NCBI RefSeq assembly: GCF_000214825.1
Contig: NC_015581.1
Location: 496,001-560,000 of the forward strand
Reading direction: 5' to 3'
DNA from: Thiomicrospira cyclica ALM1
GTDB lineage: Bacteria; Pseudomonadota; Gammaproteobacteria; Thiomicrospirales; Thiomicrospiraceae
Length of the DNA stretch: 64,000 nt
A model generated the notes under the pieces. It saw only the letters and a list, made by a program, of their open reading frames with translations. It was not told the origin of the DNA and made no database searches. Shown here piece after piece: positions 53,258-60,980 of the stretch. Numbering within the stretch: the stretch's first letter is position 1; the number at the start of each line of letters is the position of its first letter. A program made the translations under genes and the position numbers.

Positions 53258-53295
53258 AGCGGTCTTTTTTAGCCAATACGAGGACACAGTACTTA

Positions 53296-53694
53296 CTAAA
53301 GTGCTTGCAGGACGGGTAAACCAAAAGCAAAAAACGCACCAATACACCAAACCACCACCGCACCCCAATAAAAACGGTGATTCCATTTGTTAGCCGATTG
53401 GCAGGCTTGTGCGAGGGTTGGGTCAGTCGGGCAACTGCGTCCAGGGCGATAAAGCAGCCAACCGGCAAAAGCCAAAATCACGGCGGTTACGCCAAAAGTG
53501 ATGTGTTCGTTCATGCCAAACCACTGCAAAAACGGCAGATGCTCGCTGTACAAACTGACCACTGCCGACCCCATGCCTAAACTGACTAACACCACAGGTA
53601 ACGCGCAGCATAATAGCGTTGGAATCGACGCAAATAATACCAAAACGCCCCATTTTTTCGGTTTAGCGATGCGGTTGGCGGTTTTAGTTTCCAT
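53296..53694 (-). CDS. MerT-like mercuric ion transporter
   Basis: 132 aa inner-membrane protein with three or four segments. MerT landmarks: a Cys pair in the first segment, IPTLLCCALPVVLVSLGMG near residue 25, and a second pair in the loop GRSCPTDPTLAQACQSANKW near residue 87. It would take Hg(II) from MerP into the cytoplasm. Start ATG 53694 is inside the 3' end of the GDCCVxC gene. No merA reductase is found in the window, so fate of imported mercury is unclear. Confidence 0.75.
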   Translation of the reverse strand: METKTANRIAKPKKWGVLVLFASIPTLLCCALPVVLVSLGMGSAVVSLYSEHLPFLQWFGMNEHITFGVTAVILAFAGWLLYRPGRSCPTDPTLAQACQSANKWNHRFYWGAVVVWCIGAFFAFGLPVLQAL

Positions 53695-53896
53695 TGCAGC
53701 AACTACCTTGTTGTTGAATCGGTGGGCAAGGCACATCGGCATACGAACAATACACACAACAATCCCCTGCTAGGGGTTTTAACAGTGCCCCGCAAAATGT
53801 GCACTCATAAAAATATTGGCAGGCATCGGTAGGCATCTGCTCGGTTTTACTTTTGCCACACTCGGGGCAAGTAATCGTTGAGTTGAGTTCAATCAT
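53684..53896 (-). CDS. GDCCVxC domain protein (copy 2, all-Cys form)
   Basis: 70 aa, the same length as copy 1 at 49765 and nearly identical from TEQMPTDACQYFYECTFCGA to GDCCVYCSYADVPCPPIQQ. It lies between merP-like and merT-like genes, overlapping both. Start ATG 53896 follows AAGGAAGG by 6 bases; an ATG at 53902 would be inside that site. The context suggests a role in thiol chemistry with mercury or another soft metal. Confidence 0.85.
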   Translation of the reverse strand: MIELNSTITCPECGKSKTEQMPTDACQYFYECTFCGALLKPLAGDCCVYCSYADVPCPPIQQQGSCCNGN

Positions 53897-54201
53897 ACGC
53901 ATCCTTCCTTCGTAGTCATGCTTTTAAACGCAAAGCCGCGTTGGCGAAAAATAGTGTTTAACTGTTCTTCAGTAAACTGAATCGAGCCGTCGGTGCAAAT
54001 GCTGACTTCGCCTTTGCGTACATCGGTTTTAATGGATTTTACGCCATCCATCTTCTTAAATTCGGCTTCTGCGCGTGGCACACAGCTTACGCAGGTGACG
54101 CCGCCGATTTGAATTTCATAGGTTTGCTCAGCGGCTTGCATCGATAAGCTACTCAGGCTCAAAACGATACCTGCAATCCATGCATTAGGTTTTGTTGTCA
54201 T
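53893..54201 (-). CDS. MerP-like periplasmic heavy-metal-binding protein
   Basis: 102 aa with signal peptide (GIVLSLSSLSMQAAEQ) and an HMA fold. GGVTCVSCVPRAEAEFKKMDGVKSI carries the CxxC metal site near residue 36-39, and a further Cys lies in EVSICTDG. FRQRGFAFKS closes the fold. It would scavenge Hg(II) in the periplasm and hand it to MerT. It overlaps merR by 17 bases and GDCCVxC by 4. Confidence 0.8.
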   Translation of the reverse strand: MTTKPNAWIAGIVLSLSSLSMQAAEQTYEIQIGGVTCVSCVPRAEAEFKKMDGVKSIKTDVRKGEVSICTDGSIQFTEEQLNTIFRQRGFAFKSMTTKEGCV

Positions 54202-54604
54202 GCTCGTCTCCGTAAAAATGTTTGATCAAACTGCATTGCTCCAAGCTCGCGCCTTGATGACATTGCGCATGCAGTTGCTCCAAACCGAGTTTAATCTGCG
54301 CTAAATCCGCCATGCGTTGATTGATTTGCGCAATTTTCAATTCCGCACGTTGTTGAATATCGCCACATTGCGCAGAGGGTTGTTGGTGTAACTCCAGTAG
54401 CTCTTTAATTTCGTCCAACGTAAAGCCCAGTGTTTGCGCACGCCGAATAAAAGCTAGTTGCTTAATGTTGTTATCGCTGTAAAGTCGATAACCCGAGGCA
54501 CTGCGCTGCGCAGGCAGGATTAATTCCAACTGCTCGTAATAACGCAGCGTGTCGGTTTTGACACCGGCCTGTTTCGCCAGCTTACCAATCGTTAATAAGG
54601 TCAT
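54185..54604 (-). CDS. MerR-family regulator with MerR/PbrR-type Cys triad
   Basis: 139 aa. HTH: LTIGKLAKQAGVKTDTLRYY followed by EQLELILPAQRSASGYRLYS. Metal ligands are Cys80, Cys115 and Cys124. Offsets 35 and 9 are identical to those of MerR (82, 117, 126) and PbrR (78, 113, 122). With MerP- and MerT-like genes downstream, Hg(II) is the most likely inducer. It is the first gene of the operon, on the same strand as its targets, rather than divergent as in classical mer. Confidence 0.88.
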   Translation of the reverse strand: MTLLTIGKLAKQAGVKTDTLRYYEQLELILPAQRSASGYRLYSDNNIKQLAFIRRAQTLGFTLDEIKELLELHQQPSAQCGDIQQRAELKIAQINQRMADLAQIKLGLEQLHAQCHQGASLEQCSLIKHFYGDEHDNKT

Positions 54605-54623
54605 GATTTACCCTCTGAAAGCT

Positions 54624-54655
54624 ATCATAAACCTTAGAGTATAGTCCAAGGTCAA
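54624..54655 (-). promoter_or_regulatory. MerR-type promoter with long spacer
   Basis: On the minus strand TTGACC (54655 to 54650) and TATGAT (54629 to 54624) are separated by 20 bases (19 if TTATGA is used). The spacer holds an imperfect dyad, ACCTTGGAC and CTCTAAGGT. Overlong spacers with a dyad are the hallmark of promoters twisted open by MerR-family activators. Confidence 0.8.
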
Positions 54656-54696
54656 GGGTTGTTTTAGATAGAAATGACTAGGCCTGTTTATTCCAC

Positions 54697-54704
54697 CAGG
54701 CCTG
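54697..54704. repeat. Intergenic copy of the iterated palindrome CAGGCCTG
   Basis: ACCAGGCCTGGT 22 bp after the stop of the MBL gene, between it and the merR promoter. A near copy, TAGGCCTG, lies 18 bp away. Confidence 0.9.
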
Positions 54705-54725
54705 GTTGTACAGAATGGAAAGGTG

Positions 54726-55688
54726 TTATTCAAATTCCAATGCGGCAAAAATCCGCGAAGCATTGATGGCGGCCAGTTCTTCAAAGGTGTTGAGATGGCT
54801 AAATTGAGTTTGATCAATCTTCGAGGCATCGGCTAAGCCGCCGCCTTGTTCTATCAATTCACGAACCTGCTGATGCATATAAACCAAATAGTCATGGGTG
54901 TAGCGATTAACCTGCTCAAACCTGGTGACGCTGCCATGCCCGGGAACAATGATTTTATCTCGCGCTAGCTTGGCAAATTCCTGCCAAGTTTGCACCCAAC
55001 CCAGGGTGTCGGTTTCGGGTAAGACGTTTAATAACCGCTCATGAAACGCAATATCACCGGCTAAAACCACATTGCGTTCGGCAAGGATAATAGAAATGTC
55101 GCCCGGTACATGCGCCGAACCCAGCCAACGTACTTGGGCCGTAATACCGCCTAAATCCAAATCGAGCGACGAATCAAAAGTACGATCAAAGCTTACCATT
55201 TTTGTGCCATCCGCTTTTTCGCGGGTGACGCGGGTGGTGGATTCTAAGTAGGCGTGTTTATTGGTTTCAAATACCCGAACCGCGTCTTGGTGTGCGATCA
55301 GTTCAGCGCCCTGTTGTTTCCAGTAGTGATTGCCAGTGGTGGCATGCAAATCGCCATTTTCCGCCACCATGTATAGAATCGGCTTGTTAGTGTGTTTTTT
55401 AATTTCATCATGCAAGGCTTTGGCGACCAGATAGGACGCACCGGCATTAAATACAAGTACGCCACGCTCGCCGATCACAAACACCATATTGTTATTGTGG
55501 CCGGAATTTTCGTAACTAGGGCCTTGGGTGGCACCAATCGCCGCATAAACACCCTCCGCCACCTTAACGGGTTGGCTATAAAGCAAAGAGCTTGGGTATT
55601 TATCCGATTGAGCGAAAGCTTGTGTGCTGATTAAACCGGGTAGCGCGGCGATGAGGCCGAGTGAGGTTAAAAAACGTCTACGTTTCAA
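54726..55688 (-). CDS. MBL-fold protein with altered metal motif (SoxH-like), Tat signal
   Basis: 320 aa from TTG 55688, chosen because AAGGGGA precedes it by 7 bases. The product then starts MKRRRFLTSLGLIAALPG, a Tat-like signal with cleavage near TQAFA. The MBL fold is recognisable by VFVIGERGVLVFNAGAS, GSAHVPGDISI (His), VLAGDIAF (Asp) and VPGHGSV (His). The canonical HxHxDH is replaced by ENGDLH near residue 113, keeping only the last His. I recall related SoxH-like proteins with similar ENG-x-x-H, so this may be a family trait. Divergent from the BASS transporter pseudogene. Confidence 0.7.
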   Translation of the reverse strand: MKRRRFLTSLGLIAALPGLISTQAFAQSDKYPSSLLYSQPVKVAEGVYAAIGATQGPSYENSGHNNNMVFVIGERGVLVFNAGASYLVAKALHDEIKKHTNKPILYMVAENGDLHATTGNHYWKQQGAELIAHQDAVRVFETNKHAYLESTTRVTREKADGTKMVSFDRTFDSSLDLDLGGITAQVRWLGSAHVPGDISIILAERNVVLAGDIAFHERLLNVLPETDTLGWVQTWQEFAKLARDKIIVPGHGSVTRFEQVNRYTHDYLVYMHQQVRELIEQGGGLADASKIDQTQFSHLNTFEELAAINASRIFAALEFE

Positions 55689-55733
55689 TGGTATTCCCCT
55701 TATTTTTTTATTTGTAGAGCAGAGCACGCTCAG

Positions 55734-55748
55734 CCATATAATATATGG
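55734..55748. promoter_or_regulatory. Palindrome in the divergent MBL/BASS promoter region
   Basis: Perfect 15-bp palindrome CCATATAATATATGG, 46 bp from the MBL start and 39 bp from the BASS start. It is an AT-rich dyad of the kind used by ArsR-family repressors and also contains TATAAT. Confidence 0.5.
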
Positions 55749-55786
55749 AAAATGAAATATATGACAAACAAAGCGGGGAATGCAAC

Positions 55787-56739
55787 ATGCAGCGAATAAC
55801 GCTTGAGCGGTACACCAAATTGGATTTTATCTGTTAGCGATTACAGCAGGCCTGGTGGTGGGTCGTGTCGCGGGAGGATTAAACAGTTTATTTGAGTGGC
55901 TATTGTGGCCGGTATTAGCGTTTTTACTCTATGCCACTTTTTTACAGGTGCCGTTATTGCATCTTAAAGAGGCATTTAGCGATAAGCGATTTGCACTGGC
56001 TAACCTGTTAGGTAACTTTGTGCTGGTGCCGCTGATGGTGTGGGGGCTAATTCAGTTTTTGCCTGATGATTCTTTATTGCGCTTAGGCGTGCTGTTGGTG
56101 TTGCTTGTACCTTGCACGGATTGGTTTATCACCTTTACGCAATTAGGGCGTGGATGCAGTGCGCGGGCAATCGCCATTTCGCCGGTTAATCTCGGTTTAC
56201 AACTTTTGCTGCTACCGTTTTATTTGTGGCTCATGTTGCCGGACAGTTTTTCGATTGCGGTCGATTGGCAAGATTTACAGGGGGCGATACTGATTATTAT
56301 TGTGCCCTTGATCTTGGCTGTACTAAGTGAAAAATGGATTGAGCGTAAGCCAAAACGTGCCGTTTTTAGAGAGATGTTCGCTTGGTGGCCTGTGCCACTC
56401 CTTGCGCTGGTTGTGTTTCTGATTGCCGCCTCACAATCGCAAGCTGTTTGGTTGGCCGCGCATAGCTTGCTGGTGGTTATTCCGGTGTTTATCGCGTTTT
56501 TAGTTTTGGCTGCACTGTTGGCGAAGTCGATGAGCCAGGTGTTAAAGCTGACTCAAGAGCAGGGTCGCACCCTAGCGTTTAGTTTTGGCACACGCAATTC
56601 ATTTGTGGTGTTGCCAATTGCGCTCAGTTTGCCGCAAGGCGCAGAAATTGTTGTGCTGGTTATCGTATTGCAGTCATTGGTCGAGCTGTTGGGGATGGTG
56701 GTTTACTTGTGGTGGTTACCGAATAAATTGTTTAGATGA
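55787..56739 (+). pseudogene. BASS-superfamily (arsenic resistance-like) transporter with N-terminal frameshift
   Basis: ATG 55787 with GGGGA upstream reads MQRITLERYTKLDFIC and stops. Two bases later in phase the frame reads HQIGFYLLAITAGLVVGR and continues to 56739. The expected family start LER-HQIGFYLLAI is restored by removing TA at 55811-55812, so a 2-bp insertion has broken the gene. The rest has about nine membrane segments, with VPCTDWFITFTQLGRGCSA near the family centre and a late FGTRNSFVVLPIAL. A shorter product could begin at GTG 55855, lacking most of helix 1. Confidence 0.75.
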
Positions 56740-56761
56740 TGGATGGTTCAACGCCCATGAC

Positions 56762-56769
56762 CAGGCCTG
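56762..56769. repeat. Intergenic copy of the iterated palindrome CAGGCCTG
   Basis: ACCAGGCCTGGT in the 134-bp convergent gap between the BASS gene and the TauE/SafE gene. Confidence 0.9.
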
Positions 56770-56873
56770 GTGGCGGATTATTTAAATTGGAAGCATAGAT
56801 CATGAGTGATTTCGCGCATTAAAAATCATCCAGAACAAACTATCCATGCTGGAAAAGTTTGCAGCGGTGTTGT

Positions 56874-57569
56874 TTAATGCTTAAACACTTTCCACGCGGA
56901 TAACAGCAGTAATACAGCTAAAAACAAGCCGAGCCATTGTGCCGGAACCAGGCCGAGCATCAGGCCGCCGACCAGCATGGTAGGCAGGCTGACCAATAGC
57001 GACAAACTGCCTGCGGTTTTGATATCGATACCCCAAAGAATCACAATAATCGGAATCAGTAGTTCGCCACCGGCGACACCAAGAACCGCCGCCACGATGC
57101 CAACCACCAGGCCTGCTAATAAACCAACCAATGCTTGTAACCAGGCCTGGTGGAATAAAGCTGAACCGCCTTCACCAAACCCGATTAAGTGCTCCCAAAA
57201 CATAATAATGGCCAATGCAATCAATAAACCAAATACCACGCGGTTGAGCATGGCGGGGGCGAGCTTTATCACATAACCAGCGGCATACCATGCACCCACG
57301 ACTGAACCGACCAGCAGATTGACCACAATCGGCCAGTGGGGCAGCAGGCTTTCCATTGGTACACTAAAACCGCGAGAAAAAATCGAGGTGATGACCACTA
57401 CTAGGCTCATGGCTTTGTTGAGAATAATTGCTTCCAGCGTGGGCAAGCTGAACATCGCCACCAAAATCGGCAAACGAAATTCCGCACCGCCCAATCCAAT
57501 CAGCCCACCTAGTAATCCGATAAGTGCGCCCAATATCAAAGCTAACCAGAGTTTTTGCAATCGGCTCAT
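56874..57569 (-). CDS. TauE/SafE (TSUP) family permease
   Basis: 231-aa inner-membrane protein with about seven segments. TSUP landmarks: GALIGLLGGLIGLGGAEFRLP near residue 18 (in parts) and its repeat GIVAAVLGVAGGELLIPIIV near residue 157. Members export sulfite, sulfoacetate or related anions. It starts 4 bp after modC on the same strand, so it is probably transcribed with the molybdate operon. It contains two adjacent palindrome copies (57108 and 57142). Confidence 0.88.
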   Translation of the reverse strand: MSRLQKLWLALILGALIGLLGGLIGLGGAEFRLPILVAMFSLPTLEAIILNKAMSLVVVITSIFSRGFSVPMESLLPHWPIVVNLLVGSVVGAWYAAGYVIKLAPAMLNRVVFGLLIALAIIMFWEHLIGFGEGGSALFHQAWLQALVGLLAGLVVGIVAAVLGVAGGELLIPIIVILWGIDIKTAGSLSLLVSLPTMLVGGLMLGLVPAQWLGLFLAVLLLLSAWKVFKH

Positions 57570-57573
57570 TGCA

Positions 57574-58641
57574 TTATTCCGCCAATGCGACTGACTTAAT
57601 CAGGGCATAGATCACCAGGCCTGGTTGTAGGTTTAGGCGTTGGGCGGATTGTTGGGTGATTTCGGCGAATAGGTGTTGCTGGTTGTCGAGGCGTAAGCGC
57701 ACTAATAAACGGTGGTCGGGTTGTTCGATCAGTTCGTCGATTTTGACTGGCATGTGGTTGACGATGCTGAGGTCTTTTGGGTCGGAGAGGGCGAGGCTGA
57801 CATCGCGGGCGAGTACGCGAATCCGCACGGGTTCTTGGTTGGCGCGTTTGAGGGGTTTTACCCAAAGTGTGTTATCGCCGAGCTGAATCTGTTGTAGGCC
57901 ATCGCTAACCTTGCCCGGTTGGCCAATTAAAACGGAGACCGCACCTTGTTCGTCAAATAGCGGGGAGTCTGGGCGGGATAGGGTTTGTTGCAGGCTTTCG
58001 AGTTGTTCAACACGGCCTTGGTTTAACAGCAGCACTTGGTCGGCGAGGCGTTCGACTTCTTCCGGTGAATGGGTGATGAGTAGGATCGGTAGCTTGGAGG
58101 CTTTGGAGACGTCTTTGATCAGAGGAATCAGTTCGTTTTTGGTGCGCCAATCGAGTGCCGACATGGGTTCGTCAAGCATCAGGATTTGCGGGTTGGAGAG
58201 CAGGGCGCGTGCGATGCCTACGCGTTGTTTCTGGCCGCCGGATAGGGTGAGCACCGATTGGTTGAGCAGGTTGCCGAGATTGAGCAGTTCAATCCAGCGG
58301 TCTTGCTGGGCGCGGTGTTGTGCTCGCTCGAAGCCGGAGCGTTTGAGCGCGTAATCTAAATTACCTTGTACGCTGAGATGCGGCAAGAGCGCGGCATCTT
58401 GAAACACCATGCCGATGCGGCGTTGGTGAACCGGTAAAAACAACTTGTCCGATTGCCAGGCCTGGTTGTTGAGTTTGACCCAGCCTTGCGCTTTTTCTAA
58501 ACCGGATAGGGTTTTAATGAGGGTGGTTTTGCCGCAACCGGAAGGGCCAAAAACCGCGGTAATGCCGTCGCCGGGCAGTTGCACATCACCGGTTTGGAAA
58601 TCAAATCCCGGATAGCTGTGTTGGAGATTAAATTCAAGCAT
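57574..58641 (-). CDS. modC: Molybdate ABC transporter ATPase ModC
   Basis: 355 aa. Walker A FGPSGCGKTTLIKTLSG near residue 33, Q-loop GMVFQDAALLPHLSV, signature LSGGQKQRVGIARALLSNP near 128, Walker B LMLDEPMSALD near 150, switch ITHSPEEV. The C-terminal MOP domain (residues about 290-355, PVRIRVLARDVSLAL, LVRLRLDNQQHLFAEIT) binds molybdate and regulates transport. Its 3' 840 bp were copied to 52.2-53.06 kb. Nine bases after modB. Confidence 0.95.
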   Translation of the reverse strand: MLEFNLQHSYPGFDFQTGDVQLPGDGITAVFGPSGCGKTTLIKTLSGLEKAQGWVKLNNQAWQSDKLFLPVHQRRIGMVFQDAALLPHLSVQGNLDYALKRSGFERAQHRAQQDRWIELLNLGNLLNQSVLTLSGGQKQRVGIARALLSNPQILMLDEPMSALDWRTKNELIPLIKDVSKASKLPILLITHSPEEVERLADQVLLLNQGRVEQLESLQQTLSRPDSPLFDEQGAVSVLIGQPGKVSDGLQQIQLGDNTLWVKPLKRANQEPVRIRVLARDVSLALSDPKDLSIVNHMPVKIDELIEQPDHRLLVRLRLDNQQHLFAEITQQSAQRLNLQPGLVIYALIKSVALAE

Positions 58642-58650
58642 CGCGGTCTC

Positions 58651-59355
58651 CTAGAGTTTGAGCGGCGCCATAAAACGGCGGTTAAGGGCATAAAACACGG
58701 CCAGAATCAAAAAGGACAAAATCAATAGAATCGCCGATAAACGATGCGCCGCGGCATAGTCCATGCCTTGGGTGTAGTCGTAAATCGCGATCGACACCAC
58801 TTTGGTTTCACCAGGGATGGAGCCGCCCATCATCGCAATCACACCAAACTCGCCAAGCGTATGCGCAAATGAAATCACAATCGCGGTAAAAAATCCGCCA
58901 CGAGCGAGTGGCAAAATCACGGTAAAAAAACGATCAATCGGCCCGGCGCCGAGCGTGGCGGCGGCGTGAATCGGGTTACGTGGCATGGAGGCAAAGCCTT
59001 CGCGCATCGGTTGAATCGCAAACGGCAGCGAAAAAATCACCGAGCCGATCAGAATGCCGGTAAAGCTAAAAGCGAGATGGTCGAGTCCCATCGCTTCCAT
59101 TGTGCCGCCGACCCAGCCATAAGGGCCGAGAATAATCAGCAGATAAAAGCCGAGCACGGTAGGCGGCAGCACCAAGGGCAAAGCAATCAGCGCCGATACC
59201 AGCGATTCCCAGCGTGATTCGGTAAATGCCAACCACCAAGCGAGCGGCGCCCCAAATACCACTAGAATCACCGTGGTGTAAAACGCCAGTTTAAAGGTCA
59301 GCCATAGGGCTTGCAGTTCGGCGGGGGTAATGGCAAAAAAATCCATAAATTCCAT
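58651..59355 (-). CDS. modB: Molybdate ABC transporter permease ModB
   Basis: 234-aa permease with about six segments. ModB landmarks are PLAWWLAF, ALIALPLVLPPTVLGFYLL near residue 55, GPYGWVG and the EAA loop EGFASMPRNPIHAAATLGAG near 120 that contacts ModC. FAHTLGEFGVIAMMGGSIPG near 165 is typical. An internal ATG at 59346 gives a product three residues shorter and may be the true start; neither has a strong ribosome-binding site. Confidence 0.95.
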   Translation of the reverse strand: MEFMDFFAITPAELQALWLTFKLAFYTTVILVVFGAPLAWWLAFTESRWESLVSALIALPLVLPPTVLGFYLLIILGPYGWVGGTMEAMGLDHLAFSFTGILIGSVIFSLPFAIQPMREGFASMPRNPIHAAATLGAGPIDRFFTVILPLARGGFFTAIVISFAHTLGEFGVIAMMGGSIPGETKVVSIAIYDYTQGMDYAAAHRLSAILLILSFLILAVFYALNRRFMAPLKL

Positions 59356-59403
59356 GGTCGGGTGCTCTTGTAGTTCTCTTGTAGTGTTTGACTGCTGAAG
59401 TTG

Positions 59404-60150
59404 TTAGTTCACGACAAAGCCGTATTGTTCCATGATCTGTTTCGCTACTGGCTGCTCCATAAATTCGGCAAACCGAAAAGCAATCGGATTGTCTTTGGCG
59501 CGCTGCGTCACAATATAAGCTTGCTCAAGCGGTTGATGCATGTCTTCGGGGATTAAGCTGTAGCCACCGTGGCGCGAAAGTTGCGGATTGAGTGCCAAGG
59601 CGAGCGCGATAATGCCGATATTGGCGGCACCGAATTCGATGAGTTGGGCGGTGTGGGCAATGTTTTCGCCAATCACGATTTTGGGTTGAATCTCATCCCA
59701 AATGCCCGCGGCTTGCAAGGCTTCCATCGCGCGCACGCCATAGGGAGCGTGATCCGGGCTGGCAATCGCTACGCGACGATAGCGACGTTCCATTAAATCG
59801 TTCAGGCTCATTTGGCTGGCATCATGGCGGCGACTCCAAATTACGATTCGACCGAGTGCGTAAAGTTTCGGTTCGGTGGCGGCAAAGCCTTTTTGTTGTA
59901 GGTCTTTCGGATACTCCATTGAAGCGGAGAAAAACAAATCAAACGGTGCGCCATTTTCAATTTGTTGTGAAAAGCGACCAGATGAACCATAAATCACTTC
60001 GACCTGATCATTAGGATAGGTTTTAAGATATTCGGCATGGATTTCATCTAACGCGAACTTTAAATCTGACGCAGCGGCAATAATCATTTTTTGCGCTTGG
60101 GCCGTTACACTAAATGTGCTGATCATCAGCGCGATAAAAAAGGTTTTCAT
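59404..60150 (-). CDS. modA: Molybdate-binding periplasmic protein ModA
   Basis: 248 aa. Signal peptide (KTFFIALMISTFSVTAQAQ) then IIAAASDLKFALDEI, VEVIYGSSGRFSQQIENGAPFDLFFSAS near residue 50 (in parts) with the oxyanion-binding Ser, and IASPDHAPYGVRAMEAL near 130. ALGRIVIWSRR near 105 is also characteristic. It overlaps modE by 4 bases. A binding protein for molybdate or tungstate. Confidence 0.95.
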   Translation of the reverse strand: MKTFFIALMISTFSVTAQAQKMIIAAASDLKFALDEIHAEYLKTYPNDQVEVIYGSSGRFSQQIENGAPFDLFFSASMEYPKDLQQKGFAATEPKLYALGRIVIWSRRHDASQMSLNDLMERRYRRVAIASPDHAPYGVRAMEALQAAGIWDEIQPKIVIGENIAHTAQLIEFGAANIGIIALALALNPQLSRHGGYSLIPEDMHQPLEQAYIVTQRAKDNPIAFRFAEFMEQPVAKQIMEQYGFVVN

Positions 60151-60950
60151 TCATCCACTCCTAGGAGTACGTGCGAGGCTTTAATCAGTACGCAAATCGG
60201 TGCGCCTTCGGTGAGTTCAAGTTCTTCCAGCGCGCCCTGAGTGATAATCGACGACAGGGTATTGCCGCCTTTGAGTTCGACCACCACTTCTACATTCACC
60301 GGACCTTCGGTGATGCGTGTAACGTGACCGCATAAAAAGTTACGCGCGCTAATCAAGCCTTTGGCTTCTTGTTTGGCCAACACCACCCAGCTGGCTTTGA
60401 CCAGTGCCCAGGCACTTACGCCGGGTTTTAGTCCCATGCGCGTGACGCTATCGCTGGTGACGGTCGCAACGATGCGGTCTTCACCTTGCAGTTTTAACAC
60501 CACTTCGGCATTGACTGCGCCTTTTTTCACGTCTTCAATCGTGCCGTAAAAACTATTACGTGCGCTGGTTTGCATTTTGATTCTCCGCATTAAGGGCAAA
60601 ATATCGGCATCGGTGTTGTCTAGTGTTGCCATCCACATCGCCTGCATCGCTGATAAGCGTTCGTGCATGGTGACAATTTGCAGGCCGGTTGGGGTGAGGG
60701 TTGCGCCACCGCCGCCTTTGCCGCCGTGTTGACGATTAACCAATGGCTCGCCTGCCAAGTTATTCATAATCTCCACCGCATCCCAAGCAGCTTTGTAGGT
60801 CATGCCGACTTGTTTAGCGGCTTGCGACACACTGCCGGTGGCCTCAATCGCTTGCAATAAATGCAGCCGACGCGGGCTAATATCGCCACTGCCTAAATGC
60901 ACATGCCAGGGCGCAAAAAATTCGGGTTGGGTTGATGAATCTGGCATCAA
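60147..60950 (-). CDS. modE: Molybdate-responsive regulator ModE
   Basis: 267 aa, the full-length type. N-terminal winged helix (HLGSGDISPRRLHLLQAIEA followed by TGSVSQAAKQVGMTYKAAWDAV) at residues 16-80. Two MOP domains follow: SARNSFYGTIEDVKKGAVNAEVVL near 130-200 and SARNFLCGHVTRITEGPVNVEVVVEL near 200-265 (in parts). It binds molybdate and then represses mod genes. It is the first gene of modEABC-TSUP. Confidence 0.95.
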   Translation of the reverse strand: MMPDSSTQPEFFAPWHVHLGSGDISPRRLHLLQAIEATGSVSQAAKQVGMTYKAAWDAVEIMNNLAGEPLVNRQHGGKGGGGATLTPTGLQIVTMHERLSAMQAMWMATLDNTDADILPLMRRIKMQTSARNSFYGTIEDVKKGAVNAEVVLKLQGEDRIVATVTSDSVTRMGLKPGVSAWALVKASWVVLAKQEAKGLISARNFLCGHVTRITEGPVNVEVVVELKGGNTLSSIITQGALEELELTEGAPICVLIKASHVLLGVDE

Positions 60951-60980
60951 GTTATACTCAAGTAGATATCGTTAAATCGA

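Noticed and set aside
49765-53896. Selenocysteine in the GDCCVxC proteins
   Set aside because: No in-frame TGA occurs at the motif in either copy; all positions are Cys codons.
50652-54604. An insertion sequence or transposon carrying the mer-like operon and duplications
   Set aside because: No transposase frame, terminal inverted repeats or target-site duplications were found, although the region is mosaic.
56785-56873. Short open frames in the gap before the TauE/SafE gene
   Set aside because: Fewer than 25 codons, no start signal and no recognised similarity.
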